DNA of 64,000 nucleotides from Gallionellales bacterium 39-52-133 (GCA_002278935.1 NCJL01000008.1:62001-126000); one strand, 5' to 3'. Shown: positions 8,697 to 16,567, counted from the stretch's first letter. The notes: generated from the sequence alone by a model not told the origin. Program-made: numbers and translations.

Positions 8697-8837
8697 TCAT
8701 CCGCCTATGATCTGCGCTTGCCTTTGCCCTGAATTTTTTAAACCGAAAGCCTGTAACTCTTCCTGGAATAAAAGGTGGGATGAATCTCCATGGTCGGCCT
8801 GGTATGTGTGGCATTTGTTGCATTCGTTTCTCCTCAA
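8697..8837 (-). CDS. Possible small Cys-containing protein (start uncertain)
   Basis: The frame contains ECNKCHTYQADHGD and a short acidic/polar tail ending in QAQIIGG. The only plausible start is a TTG at 8837, just after the TGA of the upstream Cys-rich gene. A competing frame in the same bases (ATG at 8823, end 8620, 67 residues) has a better ribosome site (GAGGAG) but an Arg/Pro/Trp-rich composition typical of a non-coding frame. One of the two is probably a real early gene. Confidence 0.3.
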   Translation of the reverse strand: MRRNECNKCHTYQADHGDSSHLLFQEELQAFGLKNSGQRQAQIIGG

Positions 8838-8841
8838 AAAT

Positions 8842-9123
8842 TCACTTCTTGTAACGCCCAGGGCATCCGCCACCGCTGTAATCAAACCCCTTGCAGCCAC
8901 GATCAGAATGCTTGCAAGGGTTGCCGCACTCACCGCTGCACGGAATAACCTTGTGGCCTTTGGCTTGCTCTTCTTGCAGAAAAGCCAGCGCCTCATCGGG
9001 CCGCAAAGGCGTGCCATCGTCCTGCTCAAAAATCCCGTAATCCCTCGGATATTTGTTATTTTTCATAAAGCCTTCAACGTTCATGCACATGCTTACTGTC
9101 TTCGTTCGTTCTTCAAGTTTCAT
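8842..9123 (-). CDS. Cys-rich phage protein
   Basis: 93 residues with at least six Cys, including CSGECGNPC and CKGFDYSGGGC near the C-terminus, suggesting a small metal-binding fold. GGAGTG precedes the ATG. It overlaps the DUF3310 gene end by 11 bases. The function is not recognised. Confidence 0.6.
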   Translation of the reverse strand: MKLEERTKTVSMCMNVEGFMKNNKYPRDYGIFEQDDGTPLRPDEALAFLQEEQAKGHKVIPCSGECGNPCKHSDRGCKGFDYSGGGCPGRYKK

Positions 9124-9343
9124 CGCTCACTCCTTTTGCGGTTTCAACCTCAATAAGTTTGTCGATGAAGTGTTGGGCCTTTTTAAGGTCTTCTATTCCA
9201 CCTTTATCTCGCCAGCGGGTCAGGTACTTGATGGCGCTTCCTTCCATAAACGGGATGTCATTAGCAATGATGTAATCCCATGGTTGAATCGTCTTGGTCT
9301 TGTAGTGATCGCCGCCGTGCTGAGTAGAGTTCGCTTTAGCCAT
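9113..9343 (-). CDS. DUF3310 family protein
   Basis: The segment TIQPWDYIIAND, IKYLTRWRDKGG and IEDLKKAQHFIDKLIE matches the DUF3310 (SaV-like) family common in phages near nucleotide-metabolism and replication genes. ATG 9343 follows AAGGAGC at good spacing; the frame extends 6 codons further to a TTG, which is less likely. It overlaps the end of thyX by 8 bases. The biochemical role of the family is not known to me. Confidence 0.8.
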   Translation of the reverse strand: MAKANSTQHGGDHYKTKTIQPWDYIIANDIPFMEGSAIKYLTRWRDKGGIEDLKKAQHFIDKLIEVETAKGVSDET

Positions 9344-10025
9344 GTGCTTGCTCCTTCTCAAAAAGCGCCCATGTATGAGGAAAGTTCTCTGCGATTAACT
9401 GGCCAACTGCATCCGCGTACTGCCTGATTTCCCACTGCGCTGCGGTTGCCGTTCTAAGCGTCAAAAATGCCAACCAATTACGCAGGTTTGCGCTGGCTCT
9501 CATACGCGAATACCGGGCCACGGGGACGGGGAGACGGGCAAGCTCTTTGGGTATGCCAAGAGCAATTCCAGTTTCGTACACACTCTGTGCCGTCTGGTAG
9601 CTCTCAATAATGCAATCAAGCCATACCTGAGCATCCTCGGGAGTTAGCACCTGTCCATTACCTTGCGCCTGCTTGTTTGACGTGGCGGTATTGGCGCCAA
9701 GCATCAAGCGTTCAATTGAGGGGATGTAATTCTCATCGGGCAATGGGATGTAACGGGCACTCATTTCGTTGTAACTCTGTGTGCGATGTCGATGCCACTC
9801 ACGAAAAACAAAGATCGGCGCTTTGACCTCAATCACCATCCCGGCCATCTCGAAGGGAGTTGAATGTTTATTGTTATAGAGATATGCGAGCAGTTTTTCA
9901 TCTTTCTCCCAGCCCTCAAACCCCTTGCCAGTGGACATTCTGGCGGCTTCTATAATTCTCTCGTCACTGCCCCAAGCCTCAACAAAGCCAACATAGCCAC
10001 CATTCAGCAGATCAATCTTTTGCAT
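9336..10025 (-). CDS. thyX: Flavin-dependent thymidylate synthase ThyX
   Basis: ThyX makes dTMP from dUMP using FAD, NADPH and methylene-tetrahydrofolate. The signature RHRTQSYNEMSARY (RHRxxSxNExSxR) lies at residues 79-92, and the C-terminal RLPVPVARYSR segment fits the active site. At 229 residues it has the normal length. It sits in an operon with a MazG-like enzyme and the primase, so the phage boosts thymidylate during replication. Confidence 0.95.
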   Translation of the reverse strand: MQKIDLLNGGYVGFVEAWGSDERIIEAARMSTGKGFEGWEKDEKLLAYLYNNKHSTPFEMAGMVIEVKAPIFVFREWHRHRTQSYNEMSARYIPLPDENYIPSIERLMLGANTATSNKQAQGNGQVLTPEDAQVWLDCIIESYQTAQSVYETGIALGIPKELARLPVPVARYSRMRASANLRNWLAFLTLRTATAAQWEIRQYADAVGQLIAENFPHTWALFEKEQAHG

Positions 10026-10386
10026 GAGTCTCTCCTGGTTGTTTATCTTTCCGCTGTTGGGCTGATACGTCCGAGTATTTCAACCCCTCATATCGTTTAC
10101 CAAGCTTTTCAATATTTGCGGCAAGAGTCTGCTCGCGAGTGATGTTCAGCCCCTGGCGCAGACCCTCAAGATAAAACTCGATATCGCCCAGTTCTTCAAT
10201 GACGTTTTCCATATCAATCGGCTTGTTATAGATAGCTGATTTTTTGATTGCATCTAGCAATTCACCGGCCTCTCCGCTTACTCCCATAACCATATGAACC
10301 AAATGTGCTCTTGCAGGGCTCATATCCTTCGCAATATCTGCCCCGGATTTAGCCAATCCTCTAACCATTTCTTCATGCTTGATCAT
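10012..10386 (-). CDS. MazG-like nucleotide pyrophosphohydrolase
   Basis: 124 residues, all-alpha, with GEAGELLDAIKK and EELGDIEFYLEGLR giving the ExxE...ExxD metal-binding pattern of MazG/dUTPase-like enzymes. It probably hydrolyses a nucleoside triphosphate to the monophosphate and pyrophosphate; dUTP to dUMP would feed the adjacent ThyX, but the substrate is inference. It overlaps thyX by 14 bases. Confidence 0.85.
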   Translation of the reverse strand: MIKHEEMVRGLAKSGADIAKDMSPARAHLVHMVMGVSGEAGELLDAIKKSAIYNKPIDMENVIEELGDIEFYLEGLRQGLNITREQTLAANIEKLGKRYEGLKYSDVSAQQRKDKQPGETHAKD

Positions 10387-10437
10387 TTCTCGCTCCTTTG
10401 TTGTTGAAAAATATAAATTACTACCTTTGCTTCGATG

Positions 10438-11280
10438 TTAACCACCCTCCAAATACCGCTGCCTCAGCTCCATCGCCCTTGTCTGCGAGCAAGCCATAAA
10501 TACCCTGATCCCCCCCACAGTCGGCTTGCATTCCCCGCTGTTGATCGCCGCCGTTACTCGGGTAATGTCGTCAGTAACGGCAGTAATTTCCTCGGTAATG
10601 TCCTGCTCCTTTGCTGGCTGGCTGGGGCTTGCAGGCGTTACCGGCAGTCGCAGCGCCTCAAACCACAGCAGCGCCCCCACCAGCTCGATCAGGATGGAAA
10701 AGGTCAGGCCGATTACCACCGTTACTGCGCTTTCACTCCAGCCGGTAACCACCCCCAGCCGTGCCGCTACCGGGTCGGCAGCCTCGGTAACCAGCGCGGT
10801 AGTGGCAAGCTGCGACAACCTCCCCAGCTCGTCCCGCAGCTGCTCACCCCGCTTGCCCTGGGCAATCTCAACCTTCAGCGCGGCACGATCGCGCCAGCTT
10901 TTGGACGCGGCCAGCTCAGCGGCCACCGTGGCCACGGGCCGTGCCTGAATATGGGAAAGGGAAGCCTGCACCAGATCAATTTGCCGCTCGGTCGCAGCAG
11001 AAAGGGAGGACTGGCTGGCGCGCAGATCACCGGCGCGCAAATTCGCATGGGTCAGAAAAGTAAGATGCCCGTAAACCGCGCACAACAAACAACCAGCCCA
11101 AACCAGCCACGCAGCCGGGCGGCGCGAAAGAGCAGGCAGCAAATGCACCGCCAGCACAATCACCACCGCCATTGAAACCAGCAGCAACCTATCCAGCAGC
11201 GTGCCGCCCCTGTCCCACGCAGCCAGCGCCGTCATGCCTGCAGCGGTGAGCGTGACAAAAACCGCAATCGGCTTGATCAT
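10438..11280 (-). CDS. Phage membrane protein with cytoplasmic tail
   Basis: 280 residues. Hydrophobic helices lie at about 3-22, 31-50, 55-77 and 183-207, with a long soluble helical segment between helices three and four and a polar C-terminal region containing repeated Asp-Ile-Thr turns (DITEEIT, DDITRVT). No known family recognised. The GTT/ACC-rich coding of this tail is repetitive. Its ATG overlaps the upstream stop by 4 bases. Confidence 0.65.
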   Translation of the reverse strand: MIKPIAVFVTLTAAGMTALAAWDRGGTLLDRLLLVSMAVVIVLAVHLLPALSRRPAAWLVWAGCLLCAVYGHLTFLTHANLRAGDLRASQSSLSAATERQIDLVQASLSHIQARPVATVAAELAASKSWRDRAALKVEIAQGKRGEQLRDELGRLSQLATTALVTEAADPVAARLGVVTGWSESAVTVVIGLTFSILIELVGALLWFEALRLPVTPASPSQPAKEQDITEEITAVTDDITRVTAAINSGECKPTVGGIRVFMACSQTRAMELRQRYLEGG

Positions 11281-11690
11281 TCCGGCACCACCGCATACCT
11301 CAACCCGCTTTGGTGCACCAGCCTAATCACCTTCTCTTCACCTTTGACCATCGGCGAAATATGATCGGCAGTCCACTCATGCACATAAGTTACTGGCCAG
11401 AAAATGTTGAGGTCAAACAAATGAGAAAACGCAATCTCTATTTCCAATCCATCAACCAATAAATTAACCGGATAATCCAGCACCGCATGCACCTCTTCCC
11501 ACGGCACCGGGCAGCCATGGATCACAGCCGGTTTCCCTGTTGATAGATGCCACGGCCCTGAAACAAGGTGTAAAGGCACCAGCAACAGCCTGCCCATACT
11601 GGCCGCGATCAAGTGATTAAAAGCGCGGTACACCTGCCCATCGGCAGAAAAGTGGCGCAGGCGCTCGATGGGAACAAATGGCGGGGTCAT
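11277..11690 (-). CDS. Hypothetical phage protein
   Basis: 137 residues, no signal peptide or clear motif. Trp/His/Pro content is fairly high. It is joined by ATGA-type overlaps to the genes on both sides, which supports it as a real member of the early operon. Confidence 0.6.
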   Translation of the reverse strand: MTPPFVPIERLRHFSADGQVYRAFNHLIAASMGRLLLVPLHLVSGPWHLSTGKPAVIHGCPVPWEEVHAVLDYPVNLLVDGLEIEIAFSHLFDLNIFWPVTYVHEWTADHISPMVKGEEKVIRLVHQSGLRYAVVPE

Positions 11691-11932
11691 GGCTTCATCT
11701 CGGGCTTCTCAGTCCCCAGCATCTGCGGCTGCAAGGGGCTATGAAAAGTTAAAACTTGATGCCATAAAACACCGTGACACAACACTTCGAAACGCTCGTG
11801 CCATGATAGCTTCCAGCAAAAAGCAATCTTCCCTTCTGGATCGTTCTTGAACTGGTGCGCTGGCAAAGGCAAATACTCCGGCTGGTCTTTCGCGATAATC
11901 ACCGTCTGCTCTTTAAATTCGATCAATTGCAT
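11687..11932 (-). CDS. Small conserved phage protein
   Basis: 81 residues. The pattern TVIIAKDQPEYLPLPAHQ, CWKLSWHERFEVL and LWHQVLTFHSPLQPQML is one I recognise from many proteobacterial prophages, where it stays unnamed. It overlaps both neighbours. Confidence 0.75.
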   Translation of the reverse strand: MQLIEFKEQTVIIAKDQPEYLPLPAHQFKNDPEGKIAFCWKLSWHERFEVLCHGVLWHQVLTFHSPLQPQMLGTEKPEMKP

Positions 11933-12288
11933 TTTGTTGCCTCCTCAAACATATCCACCGTCTTCTCGCAGCGCGGCACCGGTATAGCCTCACCCGCATG
12001 CACAAAAGCCGTGCAGCACGGCTGTCCATCCTTGCCGTATTGCCACTCAGTCGGGTATTCGGGGTCTTCAACCTTGAAGCACATCGTCCTGGTCACGATG
12101 TCGCAGCGCTCGTTATCGTCGCACTCATCGATGTCGCAACCCTCGCGCATCGCCTTGTCCCTGGCACACTTGCAACACCATGCCGCAAAGAAACAATCTC
12201 CCTCTGTTCCATTGCTCGGGCGGTACTTCTCCCCCGCATTTTTTACATTCATGGCCGCAAGGCCGGGTGGGTGAATTCCTTGTCCCAT
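11923..12288 (-). CDS. Cys-rich phage protein
   Basis: 121 residues with ten or more Cys, including FFAAWCCKCARDKAM and GQPCCTAF, probably metal-binding. Function unknown. It overlaps the next gene by 10 bases and follows the previous gene by 4 bases. Confidence 0.7.
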   Translation of the reverse strand: MGQGIHPPGLAAMNVKNAGEKYRPSNGTEGDCFFAAWCCKCARDKAMREGCDIDECDDNERCDIVTRTMCFKVEDPEYPTEWQYGKDGQPCCTAFVHAGEAIPVPRCEKTVDMFEEATKCN

Positions 12289-12292
12289 GGCT

Positions 12293-12532
12293 TCACCTCA
12301 ACTTATGCTGAGTAACACCAGGAGGCTGTGCAGCTCCACTGGCATTGATAAATTCACTAGGCACCACAGCACCTGTTTCCTTGGCATAAGCCACCTCGAC
12401 CTTGGCCAGATCTATTACCTGTTTCGACACCAAACACATCGCCTTGGCTTGCTCGATGTCGATTGTTTTATTCTTCAAACCATTCAGCGCATCAAATAAA
12501 TGTGCACGCAAAGCAGTCGCGTCATTTGCCAT
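12293..12532 (-). CDS. Small helical phage protein
   Basis: 79 residues, mainly helical (LRAHLFDALNGLKNKTI, AMCLVSKQVIDLAKVEVAYA). This pattern occurs in small uncharacterised early phage proteins next to HNH genes. It overlaps the HNH gene by 11 bases. Confidence 0.65.
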   Translation of the reverse strand: MANDATALRAHLFDALNGLKNKTIDIEQAKAMCLVSKQVIDLAKVEVAYAKETGAVVPSEFINASGAAQPPGVTQHKLR

Positions 12533-13160
12533 GATTATTAATCCTTCTTTGAAGCGCGCCGGTGAGCTGAATAACCTGTCTCAGCTCGGGCGGCAGGTTG
12601 TGAATAGTGTGGCGATCTATGTGCTGCTTGCGCGTAATGAGTTCAAGATTGCTCGGCTCGCAATTTGTCCTGGGCCCATCTTTAAAAACCAGCATCATTC
12701 CCCTGGGGATAGGCCCATTCACCTCTTCCCACTTCAGGCGGTGCGTCCAACGCCACTTGTTAGGCTCTGCCACCTTGGTTTTTAAATAACCTTGCGTCGC
12801 CATCACCGTGGTGCCAACCGGCACAATGTTATGCGGCACTATTCCGGGCTTGAAGCGTGTCTCTGCAGAGCGACCGCCGGCCACAAAATGAGTACCCTTT
12901 GTCCAGGGAATATTCCCCTTCTTGAATCTTGTATCAGCCCCGCGCACACCATCCAGCCGCCCGGACGCTGCACTGGATTTAAAGGCACTGGATTTTTTAA
13001 TGCCTAGTTTTTTTGCTTGCGTATAAACGATATGAACCTTGCACCCCAGCGCCTCGGCAATGCTCTCGGCACGCTCGTTTGGGTACCGCCTTTTCAGAAG
13101 CTCAATCTCCTCCTCTGCCCACACCTTGCGCGGCGGCAGGATATTTCTGCTTTTGGTCAT
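12522..13160 (-). CDS. HNH endonuclease with N-terminal HTH
   Basis: 212 residues. The N-terminal part (WAEEEIELLKRRYPNE, SIAEALGC) is a SANT/HTH-like DNA-binding unit. The C-terminal part has HRLKWEEVNGPIPRG, then CEPSNLELITR, the His-Asn pattern of HNH homing-type nucleases. Such free-standing nucleases are common in phage early operons and may act in mobility or recombination. It is coupled to the next gene by overlap. Confidence 0.85.
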   Translation of the reverse strand: MTKSRNILPPRKVWAEEEIELLKRRYPNERAESIAEALGCKVHIVYTQAKKLGIKKSSAFKSSAASGRLDGVRGADTRFKKGNIPWTKGTHFVAGGRSAETRFKPGIVPHNIVPVGTTVMATQGYLKTKVAEPNKWRWTHRLKWEEVNGPIPRGMMLVFKDGPRTNCEPSNLELITRKQHIDRHTIHNLPPELRQVIQLTGALQRRINNHGK

Positions 13161-13459
13161 GACCGATCTCCCCCCAAATAGGTTTCATGCTCGTCCACCA
13201 GTTTGGCGCGATATCTGAACATCATGCCCAGGTACACCGCATTGGCCGCCACCACAAACAGCCCGCCGTAAAAGCTCAGCGGCTGCTGCAGCGTGGGGTA
13301 GTAGTAGAGGTTCCAGAATCCCCACAGGGTGAAGAAAGCAACCCTGGCCAGCGAGACACCACGCGCCTCTTTGTGGGCGTAGAGCACACGGCAGTGGTTG
13401 AGCACGAAGAGGCCGGCCAGCAGCTCGAAGGATCCGTTGATAAGGTCGGCGGCGATCAT
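13157..13459 (-). CDS. Small phage membrane protein
   Basis: 100 residues with three hydrophobic helices: about 4-24 (LINGSFELLAGLFVLNH), 38-56 (VAFFTLWGFWNLYYYPTL) and 61-82. This layout (GVSL, FTLWGFWN, YYP) is shared by many uncharacterised proteobacterial phage proteins. Overlaps both neighbours by 4 bases. Confidence 0.75.
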   Translation of the reverse strand: MIAADLINGSFELLAGLFVLNHCRVLYAHKEARGVSLARVAFFTLWGFWNLYYYPTLQQPLSFYGGLFVVAANAVYLGMMFRYRAKLVDEHETYLGGDRS

Positions 13460-13818
13460 GCTGAAACCTCCTCAATATCAGGCGAATAGTCAAACTCGAT
13501 AGAATCAAATGAAATAAACTTGATTCCATAGCTACCATCCATCGGTGGCCAACCTTCTAAACGATCGTTGAAATACCTGACCATTTCATCGATATGCGCA
13601 CTGCCACCTAAATCTAGAACTGACCACCATAGCCTACGATAAAGAATGTCAAGAACGGCGTAGAGAACATTTCCTTCGCGCTTTTCAAGCCGCCATTTTG
13701 CCTCGCTCCAAAAGTTATTAATCTCGTGCAGCAACTCATCAGTCATTACCTCATGATTAATTTCCACGACCACATCAAAATATTCAGCTGATAATTTGTA
13801 TTGTTTGATCTGGCTCAT
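13456..13818 (-). CDS. DUF2528 family phage protein
   Basis: 120 residues. VVVEINHEVMTDELLHEIN, FWSEAKWRL and EGWPPMDGSYGIKFISFD match the DUF2528 family seen in phage early regions. The function is unknown. Overlaps neighbours by 4 bases. Confidence 0.75.
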   Translation of the reverse strand: MSQIKQYKLSAEYFDVVVEINHEVMTDELLHEINNFWSEAKWRLEKREGNVLYAVLDILYRRLWWSVLDLGGSAHIDEMVRYFNDRLEGWPPMDGSYGIKFISFDSIEFDYSPDIEEVSA

Positions 13819-14141
13819 CCCATCACCCCGCCAAGCTCTTCCCAGCGTTTCAAAAACTCACGCTCCGCCTTCTCCGGATGCCATGGATTTATAACCTCAG
13901 CCATAGGCGAAATGCCCTTGATAAGCACCCATTCATCATCATGCGGCGGCATGAGGTCGCGCTGCTCGGTCGCCAATAAAATCATGTCGGCCTGCATCCA
14001 TGCCTGCAGCTTTGGCACGGCTGTTTCCCGAATGGTCAGGCTTACTGTTATATCCTTGTTAGGGTCAGGCTTGCGCAGGCCTTCGTTCATTTCTTTAAGA
14101 ACGAACTCAAACGTTGGTACATCTTGTTTTTCTGCGCTCAT
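13815..14141 (-). CDS. Hypothetical phage protein
   Basis: 108 residues, acidic, no recognised domain. Linked by ATGA overlaps on both sides within the early operon. Confidence 0.55.
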   Translation of the reverse strand: MSAEKQDVPTFEFVLKEMNEGLRKPDPNKDITVSLTIRETAVPKLQAWMQADMILLATEQRDLMPPHDDEWVLIKGISPMAEVINPWHPEKAEREFLKRWEELGGVMG

Positions 14142-14362
14142 GCTGGCACCTCACTCACGCAATCAATCAGGTAACAACCGCTTACCCCTTCAAAAAATGC
14201 AACTGCGCTATGACCGCTCAGAACGTAAGCGGCATGCCTAACTTTTGTTTTTATTGGATTATCGATCCCGTCTTTTTTGAGCATCACAACAGTCCCCATT
14301 GGGAATTTTCTATTGAATGCGTCGCATTGTTTTTGCAACTTATTGAGGTTTGACTTGCTCAT
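14138..14362 (-). CDS. Small conserved phage protein
   Basis: 74 residues. CDAFNRKFPMGTVVMLKKDG and LSGHSAVAFFEGVSGCYLI form a pattern I recognise from small prophage proteins of unknown role. It overlaps both neighbours by 4 bases. Confidence 0.7.
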   Translation of the reverse strand: MSKSNLNKLQKQCDAFNRKFPMGTVVMLKKDGIDNPIKTKVRHAAYVLSGHSAVAFFEGVSGCYLIDCVSEVPA

Positions 14363-15015
14363 AGCGACACCCTCCCCTCATGCATCTTCCTCAAATCAGC
14401 AAGCCGCAACCTCGGCTTGCCATCTACCTCGCGCAGCGCTGCTTCCACGTTCTCGCGCGTCTGCCTGGCGTAAACCTCGGTGGAGCGGATAGAGCTGTGA
14501 CCCAGCGCGGCCTTCACAATGCCCAGCGGGTCGGGCGAAGTAGTGCGGCGCATGATGTTCATTGCCCTGGTGTGGCGAAACCAGTGCGGGGAAACGCCGT
14601 CTGGCAAGCCTGCTTGCTTCGCCCAATAGGCCACGCGCTGTTCAAACGCCCGCACGCTCATCGCCTGCCCGCCGCTTTTGCGCGACACGATCAGCGCCTC
14701 ATCCAGCGCCGCACCTTCGCGCAGTGCCAGCAGCTCATTCAGCGCCGCACGCACCGGCACTGTCACCAGCACTTCATGGTCGCGCTTCTCGTCTGCCCTC
14801 CCCTTGCGGGTTTCTTTGGCTAAAAAGATATAGCCGGTCTTGAGTGCGGCCACCGCATCGCCCACACTCAGGTGCAGGCATTCACCGATACGCATGCCGG
14901 TATGCGTCAGCAGCTCAATCGTGCCGCCATCACGCCGCGCCACCGGCCCCGCTGTTTGCTTGAGGGTGTTGCGTAGCCTGCGCTGCTCGTCCTCGGGTAG
15001 ATATTTCTTTAACAT
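14359..15015 (-). CDS. Short tyrosine recombinase, catalytic domain only
   Basis: I place the start at the ATG at 15015, which follows AAGGAGCG; the frame is open further but the extra 55 residues overlap another small gene and look non-coding. The 218-residue product keeps the catalytic residues: Arg42 (TGMRIGE), His144 and Arg147 (HWFRH), His173 (LGHSS) and Tyr182 (VYARQ). The N-terminal core-binding domain is missing or very short. Short recombinases of this kind occur in early operons of proteobacterial phages; a role in integration is unlikely given the serine integrase. Confidence 0.85.
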   Translation of the reverse strand: MLKKYLPEDEQRRLRNTLKQTAGPVARRDGGTIELLTHTGMRIGECLHLSVGDAVAALKTGYIFLAKETRKGRADEKRDHEVLVTVPVRAALNELLALREGAALDEALIVSRKSGGQAMSVRAFEQRVAYWAKQAGLPDGVSPHWFRHTRAMNIMRRTTSPDPLGIVKAALGHSSIRSTEVYARQTRENVEAALREVDGKPRLRLADLRKMHEGRVSL

Positions 15016-15058
15016 TCGCTCGCTCCTTGTGTAATGCCCGTTGCCGGGCGGTAAAAAA

Positions 15059-15202
15059 CTACCTGCGTGCCGGCAGCGTGTCGCGTGCCAGGCTAAACGC
15101 CTGCCTCGGATGGTGCCCACGGCCCAGGTAATAAATAATATTTGCCCAAAACTCGTAAACATTGAGCACAGCGTTTTCAACCCGGCGTATCAAGCGGCGC
15201 AT
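15059..15202 (-). CDS. Small phage protein, 47 aa
   Basis: A 47-residue frame begins MRRLIRRVENAV and ends HPRQAFSLARDTLPARR. AAGGGGGTG precedes the ATG at 15202. The make-up (Tyr/Trp-rich middle, FSLARDTL end) resembles short early proteins of other phages. It overlaps the end of the upstream gene by 13 bases and fills the gap before the tyrosine recombinase. Confidence 0.6.
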   Translation of the reverse strand: MRRLIRRVENAVLNVYEFWANIIYYLGRGHHPRQAFSLARDTLPARR

Positions 15203-15420
15203 GGCGCACCCCCTTCAACCTCTGCCCGTGCAGCGCGAATGTGGCCCAGCGCCCCCTCATAGTCTTGCGCCTCAATGGCTGCCAGCGCCCGCCGGTTGTG
15301 CTGCATGGCGCGGCTGTAACGCGGCTTGGTGTCTTTCCATACCAGCCTGCCACCCTGGCTATTGGCAATACGCACCGCCTCAACAACTGGAATATCCGGA
15401 TGAAATAAAATCTTGCTCAT
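15190..15420 (-). CDS. Small hypothetical phage protein
   Basis: 76 residues, basic. The second half (RRALAAIEAQDYEGALGHIRAA) reads like a TPR-like helical hairpin. The ATG overlaps the stop of the upstream 62-residue gene. Confidence 0.6.
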   Translation of the reverse strand: MSKILFHPDIPVVEAVRIANSQGGRLVWKDTKPRYSRAMQHNRRALAAIEAQDYEGALGHIRAARAEVEGGAPCAA

Positions 15421-15605
15421 TTTTTCTTGCTCCCCTTTCTGGCTATCGACATCGCTACACGACTCAGGCTGATGCGCAAATGCGTCAACTGCATCGCCTC
15501 CTCAAAACTCTGTTTCAACTGGCTGCGCTCCCATGCGGTGCGCAGCAGGCTTTCTGGAATTTCTACTTGCTCGAGTGGCAGGGCGAGCTGTTGTTGTCTT
15601 GGCAT
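15417..15605 (-). CDS. Small hypothetical phage protein
   Basis: 62 residues, helical and basic at the C-terminus (SIARKGSKKK). It is coupled to the downstream gene by ATGA and overlaps the upstream frame by 43 bases. Confidence 0.5.
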   Translation of the reverse strand: MPRQQQLALPLEQVEIPESLLRTAWERSQLKQSFEEAMQLTHLRISLSRVAMSIARKGSKKK

Positions 15606-15763
15606 GGTTTTTCTACCTTGCGTATGAGCCGCGCTTCCAGCTCGGGACGAAACACATTGATAAAGGCGCGGCCCACGTTCAGCACATCGCCTGGAAAAAG
15701 GTTATCGCTTGCGCTCACAATGCCCACGCGGGCAAGGCTGGCGGGTACGGGGCGCACGCTCAT
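15563..15763 (-). CDS. Small hypothetical phage protein
   Basis: 66 residues. The ATG overlaps the stop of the CII-like gene by 4 bases, which supports translation. No recognised domain. The 43-base overlap with the next gene is longer than usual, so the C-terminus may be the less constrained part. Confidence 0.45.
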   Translation of the reverse strand: MSVRPVPASLARVGIVSASDNLFPGDVLNVGRAFINVFRPELEARLIRKVEKPCQDNNSSPCHSSK

Positions 15764-16242
15764 CGATCAGCCCCGCTCATCTCCCTCATCCGTGCAAGCC
15801 CTTCAAGAATCGCTGCGACAAACTCATGCGCCTCGCGCTCGATGCCGGTGAATTCACCTTTGCTGATAAGGTTGTCTTTTTCCAGCGAGCTTTGAATTAC
15901 GCGATAAAAGTTTCCGCCCTGCTGCTCAATCTTGAGTATCTGCATCAGTAGCGCATCGGTGGAGAGGTGCGAGAGATCTGGCAGCTCGTGAAACACCCCG
16001 CCCACAGAGTGCGCAAAGGCCTGCACGATGCGTTTGTCGCCGGTGAGATTGGTGAGGATGATGCAATCAGCCAGAGTCGGCTTATTGTGGTTGTTGTCGT
16101 TATCGTTGCGGTTGGCCTTGTTGTACAGCACGCCGGGCGCCATCCCCATCAGCGCTGCCAAGTCGGCCACGTCACGATCATGCACTACCCGATAAAACGC
16201 TTCCTGCACGTCTTTGGGTACCTTAGGTACTGGCTTGCCCAT
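15760..16242 (-). CDS. Phage regulatory protein, CII/CP76 type
   Basis: 160 residues. The N-terminal part (VQEAFYRVVHDRDVADLAAL, MGMAPGVLYNKAN) and the segment LADCIILTNLTGDKRIVQAF match the phage CP76/CII-like regulatory family. It is probably a DNA-binding activator for the lysis-lysogeny decision. It is the first large gene of the leftward early operon, separated from the Cro-like RHH gene by a hairpin. Confidence 0.8.
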   Translation of the reverse strand: MGKPVPKVPKDVQEAFYRVVHDRDVADLAALMGMAPGVLYNKANRNDNDNNHNKPTLADCIILTNLTGDKRIVQAFAHSVGGVFHELPDLSHLSTDALLMQILKIEQQGGNFYRVIQSSLEKDNLISKGEFTGIEREAHEFVAAILEGLARMREMSGADR

Positions 16243-16336
16243 CTGTAAAACCCCCCAAAAAATTAACCTTTTACTGCTGGAGGGTGAGCGGGATACTAAG
16301 GCCGCCTAACAAGCGAGCGAGTATCACGAGCACCCC

Positions 16337-16369
16337 AACTCTTCCACGGCGCCAACCGCTGGAAGAGTT
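16337..16369 (-). promoter_or_regulatory. Hairpin between RHH gene and CII-like gene
   Basis: AACTCTTCC (16337-16345) pairs with GGAAGAGTT (16361-16369). There is no U-tract, so it is not a simple intrinsic terminator. Its place between the Cro-like and CII-like genes is that of tR1/nut control in lambdoid phages; that role is inference. Nothing else is seen between 16243 and 16336. Confidence 0.45.
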
Positions 16370-16371
16370 AC

Positions 16372-16548
16372 CTATTGGTTTGCGGCTGGCTGCTCAAAAG
16401 TGGACAGCAACCGCACGATGATTTCGGTATTACGGCTTCGCCCTGCCTCCTTTGCCGCCTTATCCAGCTGCGGGATTACCCCCACCGGAAAGCGCACGTT
16501 CACGGGCTGATCTTTAGTTTTGGCAATGACATTTTTAATGCTGGACAT
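16372..16548 (-). CDS. Ribbon-helix-helix regulator (Cro-like position), 58 aa
   Basis: A 58-residue protein starting MSSIKNVIAK. The segment VNVRFPVGVIPQLDKAAKE is a beta strand plus first helix and GRSRNTEIIVRLLSTFE the second helix, the Arc/MetJ fold. AGGAG lies upstream of the ATG. It is divergent from a second RHH gene and faces four operator palindromes, so it is probably the lytic-side repressor that heads the early leftward operon. Confidence 0.8.
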   Translation of the reverse strand: MSSIKNVIAKTKDQPVNVRFPVGVIPQLDKAAKEAGRSRNTEIIVRLLSTFEQPAANQ

Positions 16549-16567
16549 TTTTGTGTGCTCCTATAGT

